Origin: Anaerolineales bacterium UBA4826 | Lineage (GTDB): Bacteria; Chloroflexota; Anaerolineae; UBA4142 | Direction: 5' to 3' | Length of the DNA: 13,965 nt | Assembly: GCA_002400365.1 (NCBI GenBank) | Contig: DHFK01000243.1 | Coordinates: 26,841-40,805 of the forward strand | Shown here: positions 7,049 through 13,300 of the stretch, in pieces | Layout of the letters: each line of letters begins with the position of its first letter | Numbering within the stretch: the first letter of the stretch is position 1 | Made by a program: the position numbers and the translations under genes | The notes under the pieces: generated by a model | What the model was told of the DNA's origin: nothing | Database searches by the model: none | Seen by the model: the letters and a program-made list of their open reading frames with translations, nothing else

Positions 7049-7318
7049 TTACGCCGTCTCTTTCAACTTTTCCTCCAACATCCAGTTCACCAACGCATCC
7101 ACCGAAAGTTTGCGTTGGCGCGCGCGTTTCCTGAGTTCGCGCGCAAGGCTTGGCTTTAGCGTAATGGATTCCTCATTGCCCAGTCTGATATTGAAATAGA
7201 CGTCATGCTGCAAGTCGTCATAGTCAGCAAGACTATGAGTGCTCCAGAATTCGTCAAACTCATCCAGCGTTTTGAAGTTCGCTGGGATTGGGTCATGCGT
7301 CTTCTTATTTTCTGCCAT
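7049..7318 (-). CDS. CopG-family (BrnA-type) antitoxin
   Basis: This 89-residue protein has two parts. The N-terminal part, IPANFKTLDEFDEFWSTHSLADY, matches the CopG_antitoxin family pattern (P-x-F, acidic stretch, FWxTHxxxDY). The C-terminal part, ITLKPSLARELRKRARQRKLSVDALVNWMLEEKL, is a ribbon-helix-helix DNA-binding segment. It should bind and block the BrnT-like toxin and repress the shared promoter. ATG 7316-7318 has AGGAG at 7329-7333 on the minus strand, and it overlaps the toxin's end by 14 nt. Gene order toxin first, antitoxin second is standard for brnTA. It converges on clpB with only the hairpin between them. Confidence 0.85.
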   Translation of the reverse strand: MAENKKTHDPIPANFKTLDEFDEFWSTHSLADYDDLQHDVYFNIRLGNEESITLKPSLARELRKRARQRKLSVDALVNWMLEEKLKETA

Positions 7319-7583
7319 ATCGTTTTCGCTCCTTGCTGTCCATGTCGCGCGCGCTCAGAACGAGCGCAACACGTGACAACTTGTAGATGAAAAGCACCGT
7401 CAAATAGCGTCCTTCCTCCGTTTGTCCATAAGCCGCGTAGACGTCTTCGCCCTGGTACCGTCCGCGCTCGATGAAGCGGACGCGCGGCTCGCCTCTGAAC
7501 ACCTCGCGGACTTCGGAATCGCGAACATCGTGCTTGCGCGCCAGTTTGTCTTCATCAAGGATGTCTACGGCAACGATGTCCAC
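7305..7583 (-). CDS. brnT: BrnT-family ribonuclease toxin
   Basis: This 92-residue protein has the BrnT pattern throughout: a short strand (VDILDEDKLARKHDV), SEVREVF, a RYQGEDVYAAYGQTEEGRYLTVLF core and the end SARDMDSKERKRY. The Arg, Glu, Arg and Tyr of the last motif are the conserved active-site region. BrnT is a RelE-fold ribonuclease that blocks translation. The start is taken as GTG 7581-7583. It gives the normal family length and has AAGGTGA just upstream on the minus strand. The longer frame reaching 7760 would run through its own promoter and the facing HTH promoter. Together with the next gene it forms a complete type II toxin-antitoxin pair. Confidence 0.83.
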   Translation of the reverse strand: MDIVAVDILDEDKLARKHDVRDSEVREVFRGEPRVRFIERGRYQGEDVYAAYGQTEEGRYLTVLFIYKLSRVALVLSARDMDSKERKRYGRK

Positions 7584-7602
7584 CTTGTCACCTTCACAGG
7601 CA

Positions 7603-7631
7603 AGTATATCATGCGCCGCGCGTTCCGTCAA
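7603..7631 (-). promoter_or_regulatory. Minus-strand promoter for the brnT-antitoxin pair
   Basis: On the minus strand TTGACG (7631-7626), a 17-nt spacer and TATACT (7608-7603) with a TG extension (TGA-TATACT) give a near-consensus sigma70 promoter. The -10 ends 19 nt before the GTG start, so the leader is very short. In toxin-antitoxin operons such a promoter is usually repressed by the complex. Confidence 0.75.
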
Positions 7632-7666
7632 TCCCGTAGACGCCTCTAAACGCCCTTTCACGCCCC

Positions 7667-7695
7667 TTGACAACCTTTGGCATTTGGGGTATAAT
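7667..7695 (+). promoter_or_regulatory. Perfect-consensus sigma70 promoter for the HTH gene
   Basis: TTGACA (7667-7672), exactly 17 nt, TATAAT (7690-7695): all twelve consensus bases and the optimal spacing. The leader before GTG 7726 should be about 24 nt and includes AGAGAGG (7713-7719). It lies 35 nt from the divergent brnT promoter. Such a perfect promoter is usually held in check by a repressor. Confidence 0.88.
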
Positions 7696-7725
7696 GCCGT
7701 CGAAAGATTACCCAGAGAGGCACGC

Positions 7726-8160
7726 GTGATTCCCAAGCCCGTTGTAGATTCAAACACCATCTATTCCCGCGCAGAAGCCGCGCACGTTCTCGGCGTCAGT
7801 TTGACGACGCTGAAACAACTGATTCGCGCTGGACAGTTGGTGGTCAGTCACCCGCCGGGTATCCGCCGGGTCTTTATCAAGGGATCGAGTATTTTGGAAA
7901 TGTTAGAGCGAACGACCGTCATGCCTGAGCGATCGAATCAGGCAGTCGCACTCAGCCAATCATTTACAGGGAAAACCAACTATCGGACCGCGCCCGTGTC
8001 CATCGCCCAGCCGATGGCGCAACCGGCGACGCCGTGGAATTCGCGCGGTCAGGTGGATACGCTCGCTTTGCGCTCGACAAGAGACACACGCGCCCGCCCC
8101 GCCGTAATACGCGCGGGCATGAGAAAAAACCCGCGGGCGCGGGGAGGGACAAATCGCTGA
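7726..8160 (+). CDS. MerR/excisionase-like helix-turn-helix DNA-binding protein with a basic disordered tail
   Basis: This 144-residue protein starts at GTG 7726, chosen because AGAGAGG (7713-7719) and the consensus promoter sit directly before it. The frame is open further upstream but would run through the promoter. Residues about 10-65 (TIYSRAEAAHVLGVSLTTLKQLIRAGQLVV...GIRRVFIKGSSILEMLER) are a winged HTH of the excisionase/MerR-like HTH_17 type. It binds DNA as a small regulator or recombination directionality factor. The remaining 80 residues are rich in Ser, Thr, Pro, Gln and Arg without hydrophobic clusters and end RARGGTNR, so they are probably disordered and nucleic-acid binding. No integrase is in the window, so regulation is the likelier role. 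Targets could be the divergent brnT promoter or the palindromes at 8240 and 8554 (inference). Confidence 0.78.
   Translation: MIPKPVVDSNTIYSRAEAAHVLGVSLTTLKQLIRAGQLVVSHPPGIRRVFIKGSSILEMLERTTVMPERSNQAVALSQSFTGKTNYRTAPVSIAQPMAQPATPWNSRGQVDTLALRSTRDTRARPAVIRAGMRKNPRARGGTNR
8089..8141 (+). other. GC-rich complementary arms inside the 3' end of the HTH gene
   Basis: CGCGCCCGC (8089-8097) and GCGGGCGCG (8133-8141) are perfect reverse complements. A competing inner hairpin pairs CGCGGG (8112-8117) with CCCGCG (8130-8135) around an A-rich loop. They could form alternative RNA structures near the end of the message, but in a GC-rich coding region this may be chance. Confidence 0.3.
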
Positions 8161-8195
8161 CGACTGGTCAGTAGTGCGCCCGACGTCTCTTGTGG

Positions 8196-8236
8196 AGCGT
8201 GAAGCCATCCTGGTGGTTTCACGCTTTTTGTTTTTG
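8196..8236 (+). terminator. Intrinsic terminator after the HTH gene
   Basis: AGCGTGAA (8196-8203) pairs with TTCACGCT (8218-8225) and the helix continues inward with GCCA/TGGT-type pairs to about 13 bp and a 4-nt loop. It is followed by TTTTGTTTTTG. This is a strong terminator, isolating the next two genes from the strong HTH promoter. Confidence 0.9.
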
Positions 8237-8239
8237 TTC

Positions 8240-8267
8240 GTAGGATAAATTTGCAAATTTGTCCTAC
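8240..8267 (+). promoter_or_regulatory. Palindromic hairpin directly before the Shine-Dalgarno of the 87-residue gene
   Basis: Arms 8240-8252 and 8255-8267 (GTAGGATAAATTT and AAATTTGTCCTAC) pair over 13 positions with one G-T and a 2-nt centre. The next bases are AAGGAGG (8268-8274), the ribosome binding site for ATG 8283. A near-copy sits at the same place before the next gene (8554-8581). It might be a protein operator, an RNA hairpin controlling translation or mRNA decay, or a mobile palindromic repeat. Confidence 0.7.
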
Positions 8268-8282
8268 AAGGAGGCACCCGCG

Positions 8283-8546
8283 ATGACCAAGTTCATTCTC
8301 TGCACGTACGATTATTCCGACGCCGGCTTTGAGCATTTCTTCAAGAAACTCGATCTGCTTCACGATTTCGCGTCCGCGGGTCGCTTAGCCGAACTCACGC
8401 CACTCCGCGCGTCTGAGGTGATCGGCTGGCTGGAGGACATCATCTTCACCGCCGAGGAGACGATCCGCGAGATTGACGCGCGCGCGCTGCCGTCCCACAT
8501 CTTCGCGGAAACGTATGCGCGCGACGCGGAGCGTCCGGCGGCCTAA
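8283..8546 (+). CDS. Conserved-looking 87-residue protein of unknown function
   Basis: ATG 8283 follows AAGGAGG (8268-8274). The protein opens with a hydrophobic strand (KFILCTYDYS) and continues with mostly helical, acidic sequence (FEHFFKKLDLLHDFASAGRL, EVIGWLEDIIFTAEETIREI). No signal peptide or membrane segment is seen and I recognise no family. GC-rich codon use like its neighbours supports it being real. It lies between a strong terminator and the DIP1984-family gene and shares with that gene the same type of leader hairpin. The two are therefore probably regulated together and may act in one process. Confidence 0.68.
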   Translation: MTKFILCTYDYSDAGFEHFFKKLDLLHDFASAGRLAELTPLRASEVIGWLEDIIFTAEETIREIDARALPSHIFAETYARDAERPAA

Positions 8547-8553
8547 CCAAATT

Positions 8554-8581
8554 GTAGGACAATTTTACGGAATTGTCTTAC
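8554..8581 (+). promoter_or_regulatory. Second palindromic hairpin, before the Shine-Dalgarno of the DIP1984-family gene
   Basis: GTAGGACAATT (8554-8564) pairs with AATTGTCTTAC (8571-8581) over 11 positions with one G-T, loop TTACGG. AAGGAGG (8584-8590) follows within 3 nt and ATG is at 8598. It shares the core GTAGGA-AAT and AATTTGTC-TAC arms with the hairpin at 8240-8267 and the same placement relative to the ribosome binding site. Confidence 0.7.
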
Positions 8582-8597
8582 GCAAGGAGGACAAACC

Positions 8598-9071
8598 ATG
8601 AAACTTGCGCAAGCCCTGATCGAACGCAAGGCGCTCAAAGACCAACTGGCGCGTCTGCGCCAGCGCCTCGCCGAGAACGCGCGCGTGCAAGAAGGCGATC
8701 AACCGCACGAAGACCCGCGCGCCCTGCTCGACGAAGCGGACGCGGTGATCCGTGACCTGCGCGCTCTGATCGTCCGCATCAACAAGACCAACCTGCAGAC
8801 GTCGCTCGGCGCGGACGAACGCGCGACGCTGATGGAGGCGATCGCCGAACGCGACATGCTCGCGCTCAAGCGCACGGCGCTCGAGGAACTCGCCGATGCG
8901 GCAAAGATCAATCGCGAACGCGGCTACCTGGTCACGCGTTCGGAAATCAAGTTCCGCGCGACCGTGGATGTCGCCGCGCTGCAAAAGGAGATTGACGCGC
9001 TGGCGAAAGCGCATCGTGAACTCGATACGCGGATCCAGGCGCGCAACTTTGAGACTGTTCTCGTCGAATGA
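8598..9071 (+). CDS. DIP1984-family protein
   Basis: This 157-residue protein matches the DIP1984 family along its length: MKLAQALIERKALKDQLARLRQRL, the segment ENARVQEGDQPHEDP, LIVRINKTNLQT, the central ERDMLALKRTALEELADAA, then TRSEIKFRATVDVAALQKEIDALA and a final HRELDTRIQARNFET. It is almost entirely helical with heptad-like spacing, so a helical bundle or coiled-coil oligomer is expected. Its biochemical function is not known to me; some members carry the old label septicolysin, which does not establish an activity. The start has an ideal AAGGAGG 7 nt upstream. It is the second gene after the HTH terminator, and a structured non-coding region begins directly after its stop. Full length, no damage. 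Confidence 0.85.
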   Translation: MKLAQALIERKALKDQLARLRQRLAENARVQEGDQPHEDPRALLDEADAVIRDLRALIVRINKTNLQTSLGADERATLMEAIAERDMLALKRTALEELADAAKINRERGYLVTRSEIKFRATVDVAALQKEIDALAKAHRELDTRIQARNFETVLVE

Positions 9072-9083
9072 TCGCGCGGGGCG

Positions 9084-9230
9084 AGCAAAGTGGTGTAGTC
9101 GAAAAGGAATCGCGTTGGGAGCACCGCCGCGCTCGGGCGCAAAAACGAGCCGGTGCGCCGCAAGGCGCTTCGTCAAAACCAGGGGGCTGATTACCCTCTC
9201 CCGGGTTGGGGTTCGATTCCCTAAATGAAA
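9084..9230 (+). ncRNA. Candidate tRNA-like structured RNA (YrlA/Y-RNA-like or tRNA-derived)
   Basis: GG-TTCGATT-CC at 9210-9220 is a canonical tRNA T-loop with its G53-C61 type closing pair; the stem 9207-9211/9219-9223 is 5 bp with one G-T. About 115 nt upstream, TGGTGTAGTC...AAAAGGAATCGC (9091-9113) resembles a D-arm: UG at positions 8-9, a 3-bp GTG/CGC stem and a loop containing GG. Between them GGGAG (9117-9121) can pair with CTCCC (9198-9202), where the anticodon stem would be. That helix encloses a bulged hairpin (CACCG/CGGTG and GCTCG/CGAGC, 9122-9155), a GCC-GCAA-GGC mini-hairpin and a GGG-CTGATTA-CCC hairpin (9184-9196). There is no matching acceptor stem and no CCA, so it is not a normal tRNA. 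Bacterial Y RNAs of the YrlA class have a tRNA-like module of this sort, usually near a Ro60 gene; none is in the window. A decayed tRNA or attachment-site remnant remains possible. Confidence 0.42.
9171..9195 (+). repeat. First copy of a 22-nt direct repeat in the non-coding region
   Basis: CGTCAAAACCAGGGG (9171-9185) then GCTGATT (9186-9192) and ACC. It is repeated at 9379-9405 with only a CG insertion between the two blocks. In this copy the GCTGATTAC part lies in the apical hairpin of the tRNA-like candidate. Confidence 0.8.
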
Positions 9231-9389
9231 GCGTAGGGCGCACAGCGTACAGGCATACGGTCAATGCGTAAGGTGACTACCAGTGCTAGACGCGCGGACG
9301 ATTCGACGAGGGCGGGCAAGGGGAACTCGCTCCGCGAGTGTTGGCTCACCGACGCATCACGTGACGCGCGTGACGATGCGTCAAAACCA
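9225..9389. other. Non-coding stretch with further hairpins, no gene seen
   Basis: No credible coding frame on either strand. Two hairpins are visible: ACTCGC (9325-9330) with GCGAGT (9334-9339), and GACGCATC (9351-9358) with GATGCGTC (9375-9382), the latter extended by ACG/CGT inside. Together with the tRNA-like part upstream and the terminator hairpin downstream, it could be the 3' portion of one long RNA or a second small RNA. Confidence 0.45.
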
Positions 9390-9405
9390 GGGGCGGCTGA
9401 TTGCC
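9379..9405 (+). repeat. Second copy of the 22-nt direct repeat
   Basis: CGTCAAAACCAGGGG (9379-9393), an extra CG, then GCTGATT (9396-9402) and GCC. This copy overlaps the left arm of the terminator hairpin 9390-9420, whereas the first copy sits in the tRNA-like candidate. The copies are 208 nt apart. Confidence 0.8.
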
Positions 9406-9420
9406 AGAGTCAGCCGCCCC
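9390..9420. terminator. Bidirectional intrinsic terminator
   Basis: GGGGCGGCTGA (9390-9400) and TCAGCCGCCCC (9410-9420) form a perfect 11-bp stem with a 9-nt loop. On the minus strand it lies 27 nt after the stop of the 307-residue gene and is followed by TGGTTTTGACG. On the plus strand it is followed by AACTTTCTGTCTTTG. It can end the amylase operon and any plus-strand small RNA. Confidence 0.82.
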
Positions 9421-9446
9421 AACTTTCTGTCTTTGCGCCGCACGCG

Positions 9447-10370
9447 CTACATGTCATCCTCCCAATCAAGCTCACCCATGACAAGTATTTCTTTGCCATC
9501 CTCCGTTCGCACGCGCCGTCCAACCGTTTGTTCATAGCGCATGATTTCTTCGGGAGTTTGTCCGTTCGCGCTCAAGAATTTCCAATCGTCGTCGGTGAAG
9601 GGTGGTTGATCGGGCGCATCGGGTAGCGCGAGGACGAATTGAGTAAAGACATCCCGGTTTGCAATTAGGTCACGCGGAAGACGAATTTTGGAAGCGCGAT
9701 TGCATCCAAGCGACTTGAAGATCTTGGTTTTGGCGACAGCGCCGTTAATCGGCGTCAGCGGTTGTCCCCGCTCTTTCCAAAAGTCCACGTAGCGTTTGAG
9801 CATGTCTCTGGGATCGAGTTTAGGATACACCATGATGTCCTTGACCGCACCATTCCACGGCGGGTGATAGTCAATCAGAAAGTTTATTCCGTGCAGGCGA
9901 TTCTTCTTGGAAGTGACGTACCAGAAGACGGAGACCAACGCTTGGAATTTGTCGTCAAGACCGTACGCTCGAAAGAACAGGTCGGTTGGCGCGATCACCG
10001 GCGCAACAAAATCTATGCCGCCCGCTTTGAGCCAGGCGATTGCCTGATCCCGCAATTCGCCCTCGACCGTTCCTTGCGTCACCATGGTCTCAAGCGTCGG
10101 CAACAGATTCCGGTTACCCAACCAACGTGGTAGGATAGCATCCAAGCGAAGACGCGCCGGAGCAGGCGCAGACAAGAACGCACGCAACATTGCCTGCAAG
10201 AGAAAATCCGGCTTGACGCCACGCGTGATGCCATCCATCTCTGCCTCGATCGCCGGATCGGTCTGCTGCACGAGTTCTGGATTGCGCCAGAGCGCGTCCA
10301 GCCGAGGACGGAACAAGACCGTTGCCGGAAAATTCGTCGTGCCCTGTTCCTGCTTTGAATGTTTGCTCAT
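9447..10370 (-). CDS. 307-residue protein of unknown function coupled to the amylase gene
   Basis: I do not recognise this protein. It begins with a polar, basic stretch (MSKHSKQEQGTTNF) and has alternating helical and hydrophobic segments in the middle (DKFQALVSVFWYVTS, INFLIDYHPPWNGAVKDIMVYP). It ends in a strongly acidic tail (ELDWEDDM). No signal peptide or clear transmembrane helix is seen. Its ATG follows the amylase stop after 1 nt, with AGGAGG (minus strand, 10382-10377) inside the amylase's last codons, so translation is coupled. This suggests a role linked to the amylase, for example a binding or scaffold subunit, but nothing in the sequence proves it. The N-terminal half (PATVLFRPRLDALWRNPELV...LLQAMLRAFLSAPAPARLRLDAILPRWL) looks all-helical. 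The hairpin at 9390-9420 ends the unit. Confidence 0.8.
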   Translation of the reverse strand: MSKHSKQEQGTTNFPATVLFRPRLDALWRNPELVQQTDPAIEAEMDGITRGVKPDFLLQAMLRAFLSAPAPARLRLDAILPRWLGNRNLLPTLETMVTQGTVEGELRDQAIAWLKAGGIDFVAPVIAPTDLFFRAYGLDDKFQALVSVFWYVTSKKNRLHGINFLIDYHPPWNGAVKDIMVYPKLDPRDMLKRYVDFWKERGQPLTPINGAVAKTKIFKSLGCNRASKIRLPRDLIANRDVFTQFVLALPDAPDQPPFTDDDWKFLSANGQTPEEIMRYEQTVGRRVRTEDGKEILVMGELDWEDDM

Positions 10371-10371
10371 G

Positions 10372-13300
10372 TTATTCCTCCTGGCTCAACGCCGCCAACA
10401 AGCGCTCCACCTGGTACTTGGATTTTTTCTCCCCTCTCAGCAGCGCTTTCGCCGCGTCGTATGCCGCGCCGATTGCTTTGGCGATGGCATTGCGCGTACG
10501 TGCGCCGTCCGCGCCTAGCGATACAGCCGCTGCCGCGTACATCCAGCCGACTAGCGCTTCAAACGCTTCCTTGTTGAACCACAGGATGTCGTTGTAGCGA
10601 TTCACCTGAAGGAATTGCGCGGTCTCCGCATCTTCCAGCCACGCTTGGAGGACGCGGCGTGCCCTGCCCTTGCGCGCCTCACGCCACGCGTGCCACTGCT
10701 GATGCGTCGTCATCAACTTGATCGCCGCGACCGCTTGCGCTGCCTGCGCGTCGCTCATGCCGAAATCGCGCAATGCGTCTGCGATGAGTTTGCCGAGCAG
10801 CCACTCGTCAATCCAACTGCGACTGCGCGGCGCGAAATCGCTTTCGAATTGCGCCTTGCCCAGCGCGTGAACCAAGACCCACGCGCACATCGTCGCCCAC
10901 GCCGCGTCGTCCGCTAACTGGGCGCGCGCGTACTTGAGCGCGGGCGCAAAACCACGCGGCGCCTTTGCCGGCGCGCGCAGAGCCGACAACCGAAACAGCG
11001 CTTCGAGTTCCCGCCGCGCCTGCTGCGCCATTTCATTCTCAGCGCCCACGCCGCCGCTAAAGCGCTTGGCTGCGTGTGCGAGGCGCAGGTACTTTTGCTC
11101 GACCTCGTCCAGCAACGCCGTCTGTGGCGATGACCCGCTGGGCCGTCGCCTTGCGCGCAGGCGACCTGGCAGGTCGCGCCCACGGAGTCCACGCGCGCGC
11201 GCGTTCACCAACTTCCGCAACGTTTGCGCGTTGACCAATTCGCGGAACGGCTGATGCACGGCTTGGAGAATCGTCTCGCGCAGCGCCTCGTCAATGCTCG
11301 GCACGCCGCGCCCGTTGAGGAACCGGGCTAACTGCGCGTACGGCTGCCGCGGATTATCGCGCGCCGCGCGCCAGTCAAGAAACACGTGCCGCTGGTACGC
11401 GCCGAGTTCGACGTACAAACCCCGCTCGCACAACTCTTTGCCGCTGCGGATGTACTCCAAACCCGTAACCTGATCGCGGAAGAGAAAAAAGTCGTCGGCG
11501 TCGTTGCTCAGCGCGAGTCCTTCGCCCAGATTCTTCTGGACGAGTTTGCCTTCCGCTTTGTCGCGGTACGCCGCCGACGTGCGAACCCAGCCCGCGACCT
11601 GCGCGGACCGGTTGTGATAGATGACCAGCGCGCGCTCTTCGCCGATGCGATTCGAGTACGCGAACACGTCTTCGCACACGACGCCGTCCGGCGCGAAAAA
11701 ATCGTACAGTCCAAAATTCTCGACGTTCGCAAAGAGATGCCGGCGATGCAGCAGCGGAAAAATTTCGCGCGCGTGCCGCGCGACGAGATGCTCGTCGGGT
11801 TGCTCGTCCCATAGCGCGCGGCGAAACTCCATGCCGTAGCGCTCGGCGAACCCTTCGATCTGACCGTGCCCAAACATCGGCAGACCCGGTAGCGTCGCCA
11901 TCAGCGCGCAAACGCCAAAGTACTGGTCGTCTTTGCCGAACTGATCCACGGCGGTGCGCTCGTCGGGATTGCTCATGAAATTGACATAGCGCTTGAGAAT
12001 CTCCGGATCGAACTCTAGCGTATTCTTGATGACCGAACGATACTTGGCGTTCTGCTCGTCGCGCAGCATGTGCATGAACGCGCTGTTGTAGACGCGATGC
12101 ATGCCGAGCGTGCGGACGAAATAACCTTCCATCAGCCAGAACGCTTCCGCCAGCAACAAGGTATCCGGCACTTCAATCGCGACGCGATCCACGACCTCGC
12201 GCCAAAATTCCTGCGGCATGGCGGCGTCGAATTGCTCCTTGGTCAATGCGAAATCCGCGCGCGATGGAATGTCGCCGCCCGTCCCGGGCTGCGGAAACCA
12301 CAGCCGCTGATAATGCCGCTTGGCGAGCGTCATCGCCGCGTCGAGTCGAATGATCGGGAACTGCCGCGCGACGCGGAGAATCGTTTGGATGACCGCCTCG
12401 CGCGCGTCGGGATTGAGAAAGTCCAATTGCGCGGTGTCGTTCCAGGGAAAACTCGTGCCGTCGTTCCCGTGGTAAATATATTTTTCGCTGCCGGTCCAAT
12501 GATCCACGCGCTTGAACACGACCGCCGCGTCGGTCCGATTGTAATAGTGATCTTCAAGATAAATTCCGACGCGTGGATCCGGCGATAGATTCGGTCCGTT
12601 GAACGTGTACGCGGGGAACGGACTGTGATCCGACGCGATGAACCAATCGGGGTGCTCGATGACCCAGCGCGCGTCAATCCCCATGTGATTCGGCACCATG
12701 TCGCTGGCGACGCGAATACCGCGCTGCCACGCGCGCGCTTTCAGGTTTTCCATCGCCGCGTCGCCGCCGAGATCGTCCGCCACGCGGTACTCGTACACCG
12801 AGTACGCCGATGCCTCCGCGCTGGCGTCACCGCACAACTGCTTGATGCGCTTGGATGCGGGGCTGCGCTGCCACACGCCGATGAGCCACAAGCCGGTCAA
12901 GCCGCGCTGCGCGAGCAAGTCGAGTTCTGCGTCCGGGATTTCGTCGAGCCGCGTGATCGCGCGCTGATATTTTTTCGACAACTGCTCGAGCCAGACGTAC
13001 GTGCTTTTGGCGATGAGCACCAGGCGCGGCATCCAATCGAGATCGCGGCTAAAGCGCTCGTACTCCGCGGACGCGTCGCCGCCCGCGCCGCGCTTGAACA
13101 CCGGCGCTTGCGCTTCGCCGGGTCCGAGGAGAACTATCTTCGTTTCTTCTTTGCTGAAATCGAGACTGCTGAGCAAGCGATCGAGGTGCGGACCGATAAG
13201 TGTCAGCCAGCGCGTGCGAATGAATTCGAGTTGCCCTTGGAGCGAGTGCGGCGACGCGCGCGCGGGCGCGCGGAGCAGGTCAATCAGATTCTGGTTGTCG

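Noticed and set aside
7584..7760. Longer N-terminus for the BrnT-like toxin
   Set aside because: It would pass through its own promoter and the facing consensus promoter, and makes the protein far longer than the family.
8218..8246. Promoter TTCACG-N17-TAGGAT before the 87-residue gene
   Set aside because: It matches 4 of 6 bases in each box, but the -35 lies in the terminator stem and the -10 in the palindrome, so the match is too weak to call.
9171..9230. A complete tRNA-Ile gene, from the GAT in the GGG-CTGATTA-CCC loop plus the T-arm
   Set aside because: The loop has T where A37 is expected, no acceptor stem can be formed around it, no D-arm lies at the right distance, and there is no CCA or discriminator context. 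It is kept only as part of a tRNA-like candidate.
7726..9420. An integrated phage or integrative element, suggested by the excisionase-like HTH
   Set aside because: No integrase, transposase, structural gene or clear attachment-site pair was found. The direct repeat in 9171-9405 encloses only non-coding DNA.
9072..9446. tmRNA
   Set aside because: The T-arm lies in the middle, not at the 3' end. No CCA-ending acceptor strand and no tag-peptide frame with a resume codon could be identified.
9072..9446. CRISPR array
   Set aside because: Only two copies of the 22-nt motif, 208 nt apart, and no cas gene in the window.
9459..10133. Plus-strand open frames opposite the 307-residue gene
   Set aside because: They are antisense shadows without ribosome binding sites or family-like composition.
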